This document shows, piece by piece, positions 1-5,440 of a stretch of 7,030 nt of DNA. The DNA comes from Thiothrix sp. (GTDB taxonomy: Bacteria; Pseudomonadota; Gammaproteobacteria; Thiotrichales; Thiotrichaceae). The DNA lies in contig DRMA01000185.1 in the NCBI GenBank assembly GCA_011375245.1, positions 1-7,030 on the forward strand, given 5' to 3'. A model generated the notes under the pieces. The model worked only from the letters and a program-made list of their open reading frames with translations. It ran no database searches and was not told where the DNA came from. Position numbers and translations under genes: made by a program. Numbering within the stretch: position 1 is the first letter of the stretch; every line of letters begins with the position of its first letter.

Positions 1-300
1 GCATAATCAGTTAAAAAAATTAGTTAAATTGTTGTTTATTATATAATACTTATAAAAACAATAATTCTTAGAGTGAAGGTAGGAGCAAGTTAGTATTTTA
101 TTTTTTTATAAACCTCACGTAATCAAAAACCTGATAATTTTTTGATATTTCATCAATCGCCCGTTTTTCAGATTATAACAATAAGTTTTTTTTATTATTA
201 TAATAGAATTGATTATAAGTTAAGCAGATAAATAGCTTAATAATTCTCCAAATTGTATTGGACGTATTGGTGAAAAATAAAGCATTTCAACAGCAATCCA
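1..300. other. AT-rich stretch without a supported gene
   Basis: I see no convincing coding region here; the short minus-strand reading frame at 220-414 has no ribosome binding site and no recognisable protein character. The sequence is strongly AT-rich, clearly more so than the genes. One simple inverted repeat is visible: ATCAAAAA at 122-129 and TTTTTGAT at 139-146 with a 9-nt loop. It could act as a weak terminator for something upstream of the window or be chance in AT-rich DNA. A 17-bp motif at 205-221 recurs with one mismatch at 536-552 inside the leader repeat. Confidence 0.5.
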
Positions 301-307
301 ACAATAA

Positions 308-385
308 GACAAACGGTATGAATCCCTATAACTCAATAAAAAATATATTCTTTTTACAAAGGAATATCGCCACGACAAACGGTAT
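308..385 (+). repeat. Pair of iteron-like boxes GACAAACGGTAT
   Basis: The 12-mer GACAAACGGTAT occurs at 308-319 and 374-385, 66 bp apart, and each is followed within a few bases by CCCTAT. The stretch between them is AT-rich (about 335-360). The second box contains the 8-bp palindrome GGTATACC at 381-388. The same arrangement is kept in the other repeat copy (6728 with one substitution, and 6793), although sequence between the boxes has diverged. That pattern suggests protein-binding sites, for instance for a replication initiator or repressor. Two boxes are few for a classical iteron origin, so origin function is inference. Confidence 0.45.
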
Positions 386-400
386 ACCCCTATTGCCCCC

Positions 401-427
401 TTTACATCCCGCATAAAAACCTATAAA
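401..427 (+). promoter_or_regulatory. Candidate promoter for the dnaB leader (copy 1)
   Basis: TTTACA at 401-406 is followed by TATAAA at 422-427 with a 15-bp spacer, or by TAAAAA at 424-429 with a 17-bp spacer. It lies just downstream of the second iteron-like box, which would let a bound protein control it. Transcription would start around 433-437. Both boxes are unchanged in the second repeat copy. The consensus match is moderate, so this is a candidate only. Confidence 0.35.
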
Positions 428-434
428 AATAGCC

Positions 435-589
435 CCTGAAACCGTTACTATCTTTTAGTCAAACGTGAACATTAAACGCCCTGCTGAGTTGCTTCTAACA
501 ACCCAACAGGAACAAACATTAACCAATCCAACCAGAGAATTGATTATGAGTTCAATAGTGTACCGTAATATTTGCGGTCGTGTTTTTTT
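435..589 (+). ncRNA. Putative structured leader or small RNA (copy 1)
   Basis: From the candidate start near 435 to the terminator-like T run at 583-589 there would be an RNA of about 155 nt. It contains a long hairpin: CCTGCTGAGTTG (480-491) faces CAACCCAACAGG (499-510) around a 7-nt loop, cttctaa. The arms form ten pairs with two C/A mismatches. A second hairpin followed by seven Ts ends the unit. Relative to the other repeat copy, four substitutions lie in the hairpin loop and none in the arms, whereas the rest of the RNA is unchanged apart from two changes at the inferred start. This fits a functional RNA in which the loop specifies a partner. It could be a free sRNA or an attenuated leader of the dnaB operon. 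I do not recognise a known RNA family. Confidence 0.35.
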
Positions 590-728
590 AGCGCCCCACC
601 TTTTCCCCGTAAAACCTTCTTACCTAATTCGATTAGGCAGCCCCTTTATCTTCATTCTATCCTCGTTCTTTGCATTCCTACGAAAAAAATACTTTATGTT
701 TAAAGTACTTACAGGAGTCTGGCAATGA
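465..728 (+). CDS. Doubtful 87-codon leader ORF overlapping the dnaB start
   Basis: A GTG-initiated frame runs from the repeat to a TGA that overlaps the dnaB start codon (ATGA). Such an overlap is common in translationally coupled leader peptides. The predicted product ends in a hydrophobic segment rich in F, L, I and S (about residues 55-70). Against it: there is no ribosome binding site at 465, only a weak AGAG before the in-frame ATG at 546, and a terminator-like hairpin sits inside the frame. The few differences between the repeat copies cluster in an RNA hairpin loop rather than at third codon positions. A 10-codon version starting at ATG 697 is another possibility. I regard it as probably non-coding. 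Confidence 0.13.
   Translation: MNIKRPAELLLTTQQEQTLTNPTRELIMSSIVYRNICGRVFLAPHLFPVKPSYLIRLGSPFIFILSSFFAFLRKKYFMFKVLTGVWQ
562..589 (+). terminator. Terminator-like hairpin in the leader (possible attenuator)
   Basis: ACCGTAA (562-568) pairs with TTGCGGT (572-578), including one G-T wobble, around a 3-nt loop. CGTG and then seven Ts (583-589) follow. This is the shape of an intrinsic terminator, though with a short stem and a 4-nt gap before the T run. It lies about 135 bp upstream of dnaB with no obvious new strong promoter between, so it may work as an attenuator. ACCGT at 441-445 could compete for the right arm (GCGGT, 574-578) as a weak alternative pairing. The element is unchanged in copy 2 (6981-7008). 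Confidence 0.4.
623..637. other. Short perfect inverted repeat CCTAAT-TCG-ATTAGG
   Basis: A 6-bp perfect inverted repeat with a 3-nt spacer lies between the leader terminator and dnaB. It could be a protein-binding dyad or a small RNA hairpin. Nothing else in the sequence decides its role, and it is short enough to be chance. Confidence 0.25.
690..707. promoter_or_regulatory. Inverted repeat just upstream of the dnaB ribosome binding site
   Basis: TACTTTA (690-696) and TAAAGTA (701-707) form a perfect 7-bp inverted repeat around TGTT. It ends six bases before the AGGAG ribosome binding site of dnaB (713-717). A weak promoter-like pair, TTGCAT at 670-675 and TATGTT at 695-700, overlaps it with a long 19-bp spacer. 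Placement is suitable for an operator or for an mRNA hairpin influencing dnaB translation. The role is inferred from position only. Confidence 0.35.
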
Positions 729-2134
729 ATGACTTTTCTTCCCCTCGTGTCCCGCCACATTCCATTGAAGCTGAGCAATCGGTCATTGGGAGTCTGTTGT
801 TGGATAACGCCTCTTACCTCACTATTGCGGGGTTGCTCAGTGATCATGATTTCTATCGTTACGATCATCAATTGATCTTTCGTGCGATGAAAGATATGGC
901 AACTGATAATAAACCCCTTGATGTTCTCACGGTTTCAGAATGGATGAAGGGACGTTTTATTAACCCACAAAACCCGTATGATCAACGTACTTTTTTTGAT
1001 GAAATTGGCGGTTTAGCCTATCTCGGCGATCTTGCCAAAGACACGCCGAGTTCTGCCAATGTGCTTGCCTATGCCAATATCGTGCGCAATTATTCGCTGA
1101 AACGTGCGTTAATTCAGCACTGTACCCAGAGCATCGAACAAGCTTTTGCCAAGGGCAGTGATGAAGAAACGTTAAACTGCTTATTTGAAACCGCTGCTTC
1201 AGGGCTGTTTAATTTAGAGCAGAAAAAAGAAGCCGCCAGCAAAGGCTTTATTGCGCTAAAACAGGCGGTTGAAACCCAATTGCAATTTCTCAGCAGCCTA
1301 AAAGACAACGATGGTTCGACCCTATTAGGCGCAGCCTCGGGGCTTGATGCATTGGATCAACAGCTTTCAGGCTTTGAAGACGGTAAGGTCTATGTCATTG
1401 CAGGTCGCCCCACAATGGGAAAAACCACCTTGGGTTTAAACCTTGTCGAAGGCATTGCCTCGTCTACGCAAGGCATGATTGCGGTGTTTTCCATTGAAAT
1501 GACCACAGGGCAAGCAGTGGAAAAAATGATGGCATCGCAAGGATTAGTCAATTTTTCCCGTTTACGCAATCCGTGGGAATTGTCCGATAGCGATTGGGAT
1601 GCGGTGCATCATGGTGTAAAAAAATTACGCGGTATGGACATCTTTTTTGACGATGATTCGTGCTTATCGCCTGCGGATATTCGTGTGCGTTGTCGCCGCT
1701 TAATGCGCGAAAGGGGCAAACCCTTAGCAGGTATTTTGATTGATTATGTACAATTAATGCAGGGATCAGCCAAGCAATACGTCAATCGCGAAGCCGAAGT
1801 ATCCGCCATTTCAGGCGAAATTCGTGCCTTAGCCAAGGACTTTGAGTGCCCGATTTTATTACTCTCACAACTCAATCGCTCGGTTGAAAACCGTCCGAAT
1901 AAACGCCCCGTGATGTCTGATTTACGCGAAAGTGGCGCATTGGAGCAAGATGCGGCTTGTGTATTATTTATCTATCGCGATGACGTGTATTACCCCGATA
2001 GTAAAGAAAAAGGCAAAGCAGAACTGATTATTACCAAACATCGCGGTGGACAAACAGGCACAATTTACTGTGATTTTATTGGCAAACATCAGCGTTTTGC
2101 CCAGCAATCGCCCAAAAAAAATAAGGGGGATTAA
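725..2134 (+). CDS. dnaB: Replicative DNA helicase, DnaB family
   Basis: A 469-residue DnaB-type hexameric 5'-3' helicase, the usual length for the family. The N-terminal primase-interaction domain is recognisable from VPPHSIEAEQSVIGSLL (residues 9-25). The RecA-like motor carries Walker A GRPTMGKTT (227-235), the catalytic glutamate in FSIEM (E258), Walker B LIDYVQL (about 338-344), the SQLNR motif (381-385), SDLRESGALEQDA (398-410) and the arginine-finger region KHRGGQTG (438-445). All key residues are present, so it should be active. The start is set by AGGAG at 713-717, seven bases before ATG. The motor lacks the common GxPTGF entry before the Walker A strand (it reads GAASGLDALD), which suggests a plasmid, phage or ICE lineage rather than the chromosomal housekeeping copy. 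The next gene begins one base after the stop, so the two are co-translated. Confidence 0.96.
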   Translation: MNDFSSPRVPPHSIEAEQSVIGSLLLDNASYLTIAGLLSDHDFYRYDHQLIFRAMKDMATDNKPLDVLTVSEWMKGRFINPQNPYDQRTFFDEIGGLAYLGDLAKDTPSSANVLAYANIVRNYSLKRALIQHCTQSIEQAFAKGSDEETLNCLFETAASGLFNLEQKKEAASKGFIALKQAVETQLQFLSSLKDNDGSTLLGAASGLDALDQQLSGFEDGKVYVIAGRPTMGKTTLGLNLVEGIASSTQGMIAVFSIEMTTGQAVEKMMASQGLVNFSRLRNPWELSDSDWDAVHHGVKKLRGMDIFFDDDSCLSPADIRVRCRRLMRERGKPLAGILIDYVQLMQGSAKQYVNREAEVSAISGEIRALAKDFECPILLLSQLNRSVENRPNKRPVMSDLRESGALEQDAACVLFIYRDDVYYPDSKEKGKAELIITKHRGGQTGTIYCDFIGKHQRFAQQSPKKNKGD

Positions 2135-2135
2135 C

Positions 2136-3152
2136 ATGCCCTTAAGCCTTATTTTAGCGCGCGAACGCGATATTCTATTAAAACGGCGCGGCGGTGATGT
2201 GGAAGATAAAGCGCCGATCATGCACGCCTTGGACAGCGATGTATTTTATGACCTCTGCGCCAAAACCGACTGGGCAACGGGGACGATTGGTATTCAATCG
2301 GCCGTCAGTTACGCCCGCACCGCCTTGACATTAAGCGAAAATATACCGCGAAAATCAAAACGCGCCTTGCGGGTCGTGACGCGAAAATGCGTGCATAACA
2401 GCGTACAACGGCTGATTAAAGCAGGTCTATTACTGAGTGACAGTGAATCGGTGAAAGAAGGTCAGCAAAATCGTTTAGTCTTGATCCGTGTTTTCTGGCG
2501 CAAATGTTTGCAAGCGAGTCATCATGCAAACAATCCAGATAAGCGCCAGATGGAAGCCTTTATTCAGACATGGATAGCGCATAGTCGTTGTAGTAGCGCC
2601 ACTTTAGCGCAACATAATGCAAAAAAATCCACAGGCAGATGCCGCACAGATGGGACATATAAGAGTAATAATATACCTAATGCAGATTTCGTCGAAAAAT
2701 TCAGCCTATCGCTATCGTGGATACCCGATGAACGGTATGTCGAGCGTTTTTTACAAGCAGGTGGCTTTTCAGCCTCACAGATCAAACAAATCTGGTTTGG
2801 TAAGTATGTACAACATTGGTCACAACAACCCATCCAACGTACCCAACGCGAATGGTCAGCGCATTATGCTAATCACATGCAAAGTTACTTACTTCGCCCT
2901 AATTTCTTTGAAAAAGTGAATGGTATGTTGGAAGAACATAGCACTAACGAAATCCCTGCTAAACACCGTTCAGCAGGCTTATTGACCGTCCCCATGATAA
3001 AAGACGGAACAGCATTACAAGCATGGGCAATCGCACATGGCTTAGCCGCTGCACCGAGTGGCGTGGATACGATGGGATATTATCGTTTGTTGTGTCAGCA
3101 GGTTGAGCGAATGAATGTAGCAAAGGAGAGAATAAAATATGGCAAGTCATGA
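2136..3152 (+). CDS. DnaT-like domain replication protein, probable DnaB partner
   Basis: A 338-residue protein. ATG 2136 is chosen because AAGGGGG (2123-2129) sits six bases upstream and dnaB stops one base before; the frame is open further upstream, but that part lies inside dnaB. Residues about 30-120 look like a winged-helix domain, ending in a helix with VQRLIKAGLL and a basic strand. Residues about 189-252 resemble the DnaT DNA-binding domain: LSLSWIPDERYVERFLQAGG, then YVQHW (224-228), then REWSAHYANHM (238-248), matching the family's W-x-P start and W-x2-Y/F-x2-H end. In E. coli DnaT acts in PriA-dependent primosome assembly and DnaB loading. Here the position behind a helicase suggests a loader or initiator for the element's own replication. 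The C-terminal 60 residues are not recognised. Rpn translation begins 14 bp before this gene ends. Confidence 0.72.
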   Translation: MPLSLILARERDILLKRRGGDVEDKAPIMHALDSDVFYDLCAKTDWATGTIGIQSAVSYARTALTLSENIPRKSKRALRVVTRKCVHNSVQRLIKAGLLLSDSESVKEGQQNRLVLIRVFWRKCLQASHHANNPDKRQMEAFIQTWIAHSRCSSATLAQHNAKKSTGRCRTDGTYKSNNIPNADFVEKFSLSLSWIPDERYVERFLQAGGFSASQIKQIWFGKYVQHWSQQPIQRTQREWSAHYANHMQSYLLRPNFFEKVNGMLEEHSTNEIPAKHRSAGLLTVPMIKDGTALQAWAIAHGLAAAPSGVDTMGYYRLLCQQVERMNVAKERIKYGKS

Positions 3153-4164
3153 TGAGAGTTACAAGAATTTTTTTAAACATCCTGAAATGGTGGCAGACCT
3201 ACTGCGTGGCTTTGTTGATGCCCCGTGGGTTAATGATGTTGATTTTTCGACCTTAGAAAAGCTACCCCATGAATACACCGTTGATAAAAAACTGATAAAA
3301 CGTGCCAGTGATACGGTTTGGCGTGTGCGTTGTTATGGTAGTGAGACATGGCTTTATATTGTTATTTTATTAGAATTCCAGTCACGTCCTGATCCTGTGA
3401 TGGCTTTTCGGATGATGTCTTATGTGAGTTTATTATATTTGGATTTTTATGCTGAAAAGCGTTTTGAGGTTAAAAAACAAGGCAAGCAGAGTCAATTACA
3501 ATTTCCGCCAATCTTTCCCATCGTGTTATACAATGGCAAGCATCGGTGGCACAAAGCGCTTGAGGTCAGCGATTTGATTATTAAACCACCGTTGGGTTTA
3601 GAACCTTATCGCCCGCAATTGCGTTATTGTTTGATTGATGAAGGCGCTTATAGCGATCATGAATTAACAGTACAGAATCTAGTTGCCGCTCTTTTTCGTT
3701 TAGAAAAGAGTCAAAAGAAAGCCGATGTGGTTAAGGTTTTACAAAATTTAATCATCTGGTTGGATGACCCTGAACAAAGCAATCTGTCCTATGCTTTTTC
3801 AGCATGGTTAACCAAGGTTTTTTTACCCAAGCATTATCCAAACACCGAGTTTTATGAAATAGAAACACTAGAAGGAGTACAAACAATGTTGGCAGAAACC
3901 GTACAAGGTTGGTATAAAAAAGAACGTGAAAAAGGCAGAGCAGAGGGTAGAGCAGAAGGCAAAGCGGAAGGCAGGGTAGAAGGAGAAGAAAAAGGTAAGG
4001 CAAAAAGCCTTATTTTTATGCTCGAAACACGTTTTGAACCTCTTAGTGCCACGGAAAAGCAGCAAATATTTCACCTTGCTGATCATGAAATAATGCGAGC
4101 AATGGAATACTTATTTCAAGCAACATCACTTGATGATTTTTTTGCCTTTATCTCTGTATCGTGA
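3139..4164 (+). CDS. rpn: Rpn/YhgA-family PD-(D/E)XK nuclease (recombination-promoting nuclease)
   Basis: A 341-residue protein of the family once annotated as putative transposase (Transposase_31/YhgA) and now known as Rpn DNA nucleases; E. coli members promote RecA-independent recombination and some act in phage defence. The start MASHDESYKNFFKHPEMVADLL is family-typical. The nuclease core shows D58 (SDTVWRVR), then LEFQSRPD with E79 and Q81, the RMMSYVSLLYLDFY helix (91-104) and PIVLYNGKHRW (127-137). A charged GRAE-type repeat (266-289) links to a C-terminal helical segment (about 290-340) resembling DUF4351. AAAGGAGAG at 3122-3130 serves ATG 3139, and the gene overlaps the dnaT-like gene by 14 bp, so it is coupled to the replication genes. 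It is intact and ends before a terminator. Its promoter is probably that of dnaB, though internal promoters cannot be excluded. Confidence 0.93.
   Translation: MASHDESYKNFFKHPEMVADLLRGFVDAPWVNDVDFSTLEKLPHEYTVDKKLIKRASDTVWRVRCYGSETWLYIVILLEFQSRPDPVMAFRMMSYVSLLYLDFYAEKRFEVKKQGKQSQLQFPPIFPIVLYNGKHRWHKALEVSDLIIKPPLGLEPYRPQLRYCLIDEGAYSDHELTVQNLVAALFRLEKSQKKADVVKVLQNLIIWLDDPEQSNLSYAFSAWLTKVFLPKHYPNTEFYEIETLEGVQTMLAETVQGWYKKEREKGRAEGRAEGKAEGRVEGEEKGKAKSLIFMLETRFEPLSATEKQQIFHLADHEIMRAMEYLFQATSLDDFFAFISVS
3886..4164 (+). CDS. Putative intragenic short Rpn product (RpnS-like antitoxin)
   Basis: Within rpn, GAAGGAG at 3871-3877 lies eight bases before an in-frame ATG (codon 250). This is as good a ribosome binding site as that of the full-length gene. 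Initiation here would give a 92-residue protein holding only the GRAE-type repeat and the C-terminal helical segment, without the nuclease core. E. coli rpn genes are known to make such a C-terminal short form from an internal start, and it blocks the toxic full-length nuclease. The sequence shows the site and the frame; production and antitoxin action are inferred by analogy. Confidence 0.6.
   Translation: MLAETVQGWYKKEREKGRAEGRAEGKAEGRVEGEEKGKAKSLIFMLETRFEPLSATEKQQIFHLADHEIMRAMEYLFQATSLDDFFAFISVS
3934..4005 (+). repeat. 12-bp coding tandem repeat, six units (GRAE-type)
   Basis: Six consecutive four-codon units encode GRAE, GRAE, GKAE, GRVE, GEEK and GKAK (rpn residues 266-289). The units are degenerate at the DNA level, so it is an older array. 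It codes for a highly charged, probably helical or flexible linker that many Rpn homologues share. Unit-number change would alter linker length without frameshift. Confidence 0.85.
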
Positions 4165-4329
4165 TGATAATTAGCACAATGCTATTAACATGCTTTTACC
4201 GTAAATTACTTATATACCTATGCTCAACATGAGAAACTTAACGCATCAAAGCAGGGTTAGGTTATAAAAAAGACAACACGGGTTTAGGGCAGAGCAGTAA
4301 AAACGGGCTAAAAAGGGGACGCAGGATGC

Positions 4330-4377
4330 AAATAAGGCTGAGTGATCTGGGCAATCACTCAGCCTTATTTTTGTCTT
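4330..4377 (+). terminator. Strong rho-independent terminator of the dnaB-rpn operon
   Basis: A perfect 17-bp stem (4330-4346 with 4354-4370) surrounds the 7-nt loop ctgggca. On the plus strand it is followed by a T-rich tract (ttatttttgtcttt) with the stem's own Ts included, giving a typical intrinsic terminator. On the minus strand the following bases are not T-rich, but such a long stem could still hinder convergent transcription from the HNH genes. It lies 166 bp after the rpn stop. Confidence 0.85.
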
Positions 4378-4450
4378 TATTTTGCAGGGCTAAAAACACA
4401 TTTCTTGCACACATGCTCGGATACAAACGCCCATTACTTGCTTGCTTCAT
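4355..4450 (-). CDS. Doubtful 31-codon frame after the PT-dependent HNH gene
   Basis: Directly after the HNH stop codon the same frame stays open for 40 more codons (from 4477 down to the TGA at 4355-4357). It contains an ATG at 4448-4450 and has ordinary protein-like composition (for example SMCARNVFLALQNK). It ends inside the left arm of the terminator palindrome as read from the minus strand. There is no ribosome binding site. It could be a former C-terminal extension of the HNH protein cut off by a new stop, or chance. Confidence 0.12.
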   Translation of the reverse strand: MKQASNGRLYPSMCARNVFLALQNKDKNKAE

Positions 4451-4477
4451 CAACACAATCGCACGCGCATTTTCATC

Positions 4478-5374
4478 TTAAACCTTCTTCCCCTTAAAAA
4501 CCTCTCGCAATTGCCATTGAATAAACTCGATTTTTGGCGAATATATGTGTTGATGTGGTTTGCGTAATGGTTTGTCTTGAAAATTTAACAACCATTCGCT
4601 ATAGCCCATATCGCCATAAACCTTATCTGAGATCACAATTTTTCTTTCATTGGAAATACCCAATGCGCCTAAATCAAGTAACTTATGATGCAAGGAACAA
4701 AGTGAAAGCCCATTATTTTCTTCATCAGGACCGCCTGCTTGAAACCATTTAATATGTGCTGCTTCTAGTGCAATAGGCATTGTTCCCATGCGTACATCAA
4801 ACCCACAAATGGCACATTTATAGTTGTAAGCATGAAGTACACGTTTACGAAAATCGGTTTTGCGTTTGCGTTTTGTATTGGTTTCGTCAAGCACTTGATC
4901 GCTTAGGTAAACATCAAGTCCAACAGCATCTAAAACATCTTGATGCAGCGTGGCAGGAAAATGTTGTTGCAGGAGTTGATAGGCAATTTCAGCAATAAGT
5001 GATGGTTCATCTTTTAATAATTGGTACGCTTCTTTGATAAAGCCCGCTTTGATTTTTTGCTGTCGAAAACGTGTTTTGCTGGCTTTGCCATATTTTAATA
5101 GCTCTGGTTTTTCGTTGGGAAGCTCCCAGAATTTATCTGATTTAAGATGCCAAAAAGGAAGGTCAGAACGGTAAGAAGGTTGATAAGGAGCAAATTCTTC
5201 CAGTAGCGTATTTAAATCGCTTTCGATTTCAGTGTATTTAGCAAGTCTTGGCTTATCTTTTTCATAGCGTGCGAGTATCAGTAAGACTAAGAGCGGTTTA
5301 TGTGGTGAGCGTCGATCACCTTTTTTGTCAACATTTAAACGGCTAATATATTCTAACAGTGTCGCTTTATTCAT
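4478..5374 (-). CDS. Phosphorothioate-DNA-binding type IV restriction HNH endonuclease (ScoMcrA/SprMcrA-like)
   Basis: A 298-residue two-domain protein. The N-terminal half matches the sulfur-binding domain family that recognises phosphorothioate (PT) backbone modification: RRSPHKPLLVLLILARY (residues 21-37) and RSDLPFWHLKSDKFWELP (69-86), where the P-F-W turn corresponds to the hydrophobic sulfur pocket. The C-terminal half is a zinc-bound HNH nuclease: CAIC (C187, C190), AAHI (H207), NNGLSLC (N221, C226) and LHH (H229, H230). Known relatives cut PT-modified foreign DNA, which requires a host lacking that modification; no dnd or ssp genes are seen here. Some sulfur-binding-fold proteins read other modifications, so the exact target is inferred. 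It follows the second HNH gene by 66 bp on the same strand. ATG 5374 has no strong ribosome binding site. Confidence 0.88.
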   Translation of the reverse strand: MNKATLLEYISRLNVDKKGDRRSPHKPLLVLLILARYEKDKPRLAKYTEIESDLNTLLEEFAPYQPSYRSDLPFWHLKSDKFWELPNEKPELLKYGKASKTRFRQQKIKAGFIKEAYQLLKDEPSLIAEIAYQLLQQHFPATLHQDVLDAVGLDVYLSDQVLDETNTKRKRKTDFRKRVLHAYNYKCAICGFDVRMGTMPIALEAAHIKWFQAGGPDEENNGLSLCSLHHKLLDLGALGISNERKIVISDKVYGDMGYSEWLLNFQDKPLRKPHQHIYSPKIEFIQWQLREVFKGKKV

Positions 5375-5388
5375 AATGCTATCAAGAT

Positions 5389-5413
5389 GATAATAAGGGG
5401 AGTGCTTATTATT
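5389..5413. other. Hairpin in the spacer between the two HNH genes
   Basis: GATAATAAG (5389-5397) faces CTTATTATT (5405-5413) around the loop gggagtg: eight Watson-Crick pairs and one wobble. It lies within the 66-bp spacer, 14 bases upstream of the downstream gene's ATG. No T run follows on the minus strand, so it is not a good terminator. It may tune mRNA stability or translation of the downstream gene, or be chance in AT-rich DNA. Confidence 0.3.
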
Positions 5414-5440
5414 GTACCTGATAAATAGCTACTATTTTAG

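Larger units (their letters stand above)
301..611 (+). repeat. Long direct repeat, copy 1 (upstream of dnaB)
   Basis: This segment recurs in the same orientation at 6720-7030. By-eye alignment shows two zones. At 301-373 similarity is only moderate, roughly 70 percent with a one-base indel. From 374 to 611 it is nearly identical: I count eight substitutions and no indel. They fall at 396 and 399, at 435-436, and at 492, 494, 495 and 496; everything from 497 to 611 is unchanged. The copies are separated by an offset of 6419 bp. Flanking sequence before 301 does not match, and the other copy is cut by the window edge, so the right boundary is unknown. No terminal inverted repeats or target-site duplication are visible, so it does not look like an IS or MITE. 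It contains iteron-like boxes, a candidate promoter and two hairpins, described separately. Confidence 0.92.
4165..4477. other. Intergenic region between convergent operons
   Basis: 313 bp separate the end of rpn and the end of the PT-dependent HNH gene. Apart from the strong terminator stem at 4330-4370 I see nothing firmly functional. A 31-codon minus-strand frame (4450-4355) and a 51-codon plus-strand frame from ATG 4326 overlap each other and are both doubtful. Confidence 0.6.

Noticed and set aside
220..414. Minus-strand 64-codon frame
   Set aside because: It crosses the iteron-like boxes and candidate control region, has no ribosome binding site and no recognisable protein features.
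205..552. Recurring 17-bp motif AGAATTGATTAT(A/G)AGTT at 205-221 and 536-552 as an attachment site
   Set aside because: It is AT-rich with one mismatch and no integrase gene is present; chance similarity is plausible.
301..611. MITE or insertion sequence
   Set aside because: No terminal inverted repeats, no target-site duplication and no transposase; similarity fades gradually on the left side rather than ending at a defined terminus.
3752..4086. Minus-strand frames opposite the end of rpn
   Set aside because: They are antisense shadows of the GRAE-type repeat, giving low-complexity P/S/A/L/F-rich translations.
3139..4164. True transposase
   Set aside because: The family was once named putative transposase, but its core is a PD-(D/E)XK nuclease and no transposon ends flank the gene.
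4326..4481. Plus-strand 51-codon frame starting at ATG 4326
   Set aside because: It runs through the terminator palindrome and overlaps the end of the HNH gene in antisense; no support beyond being open.
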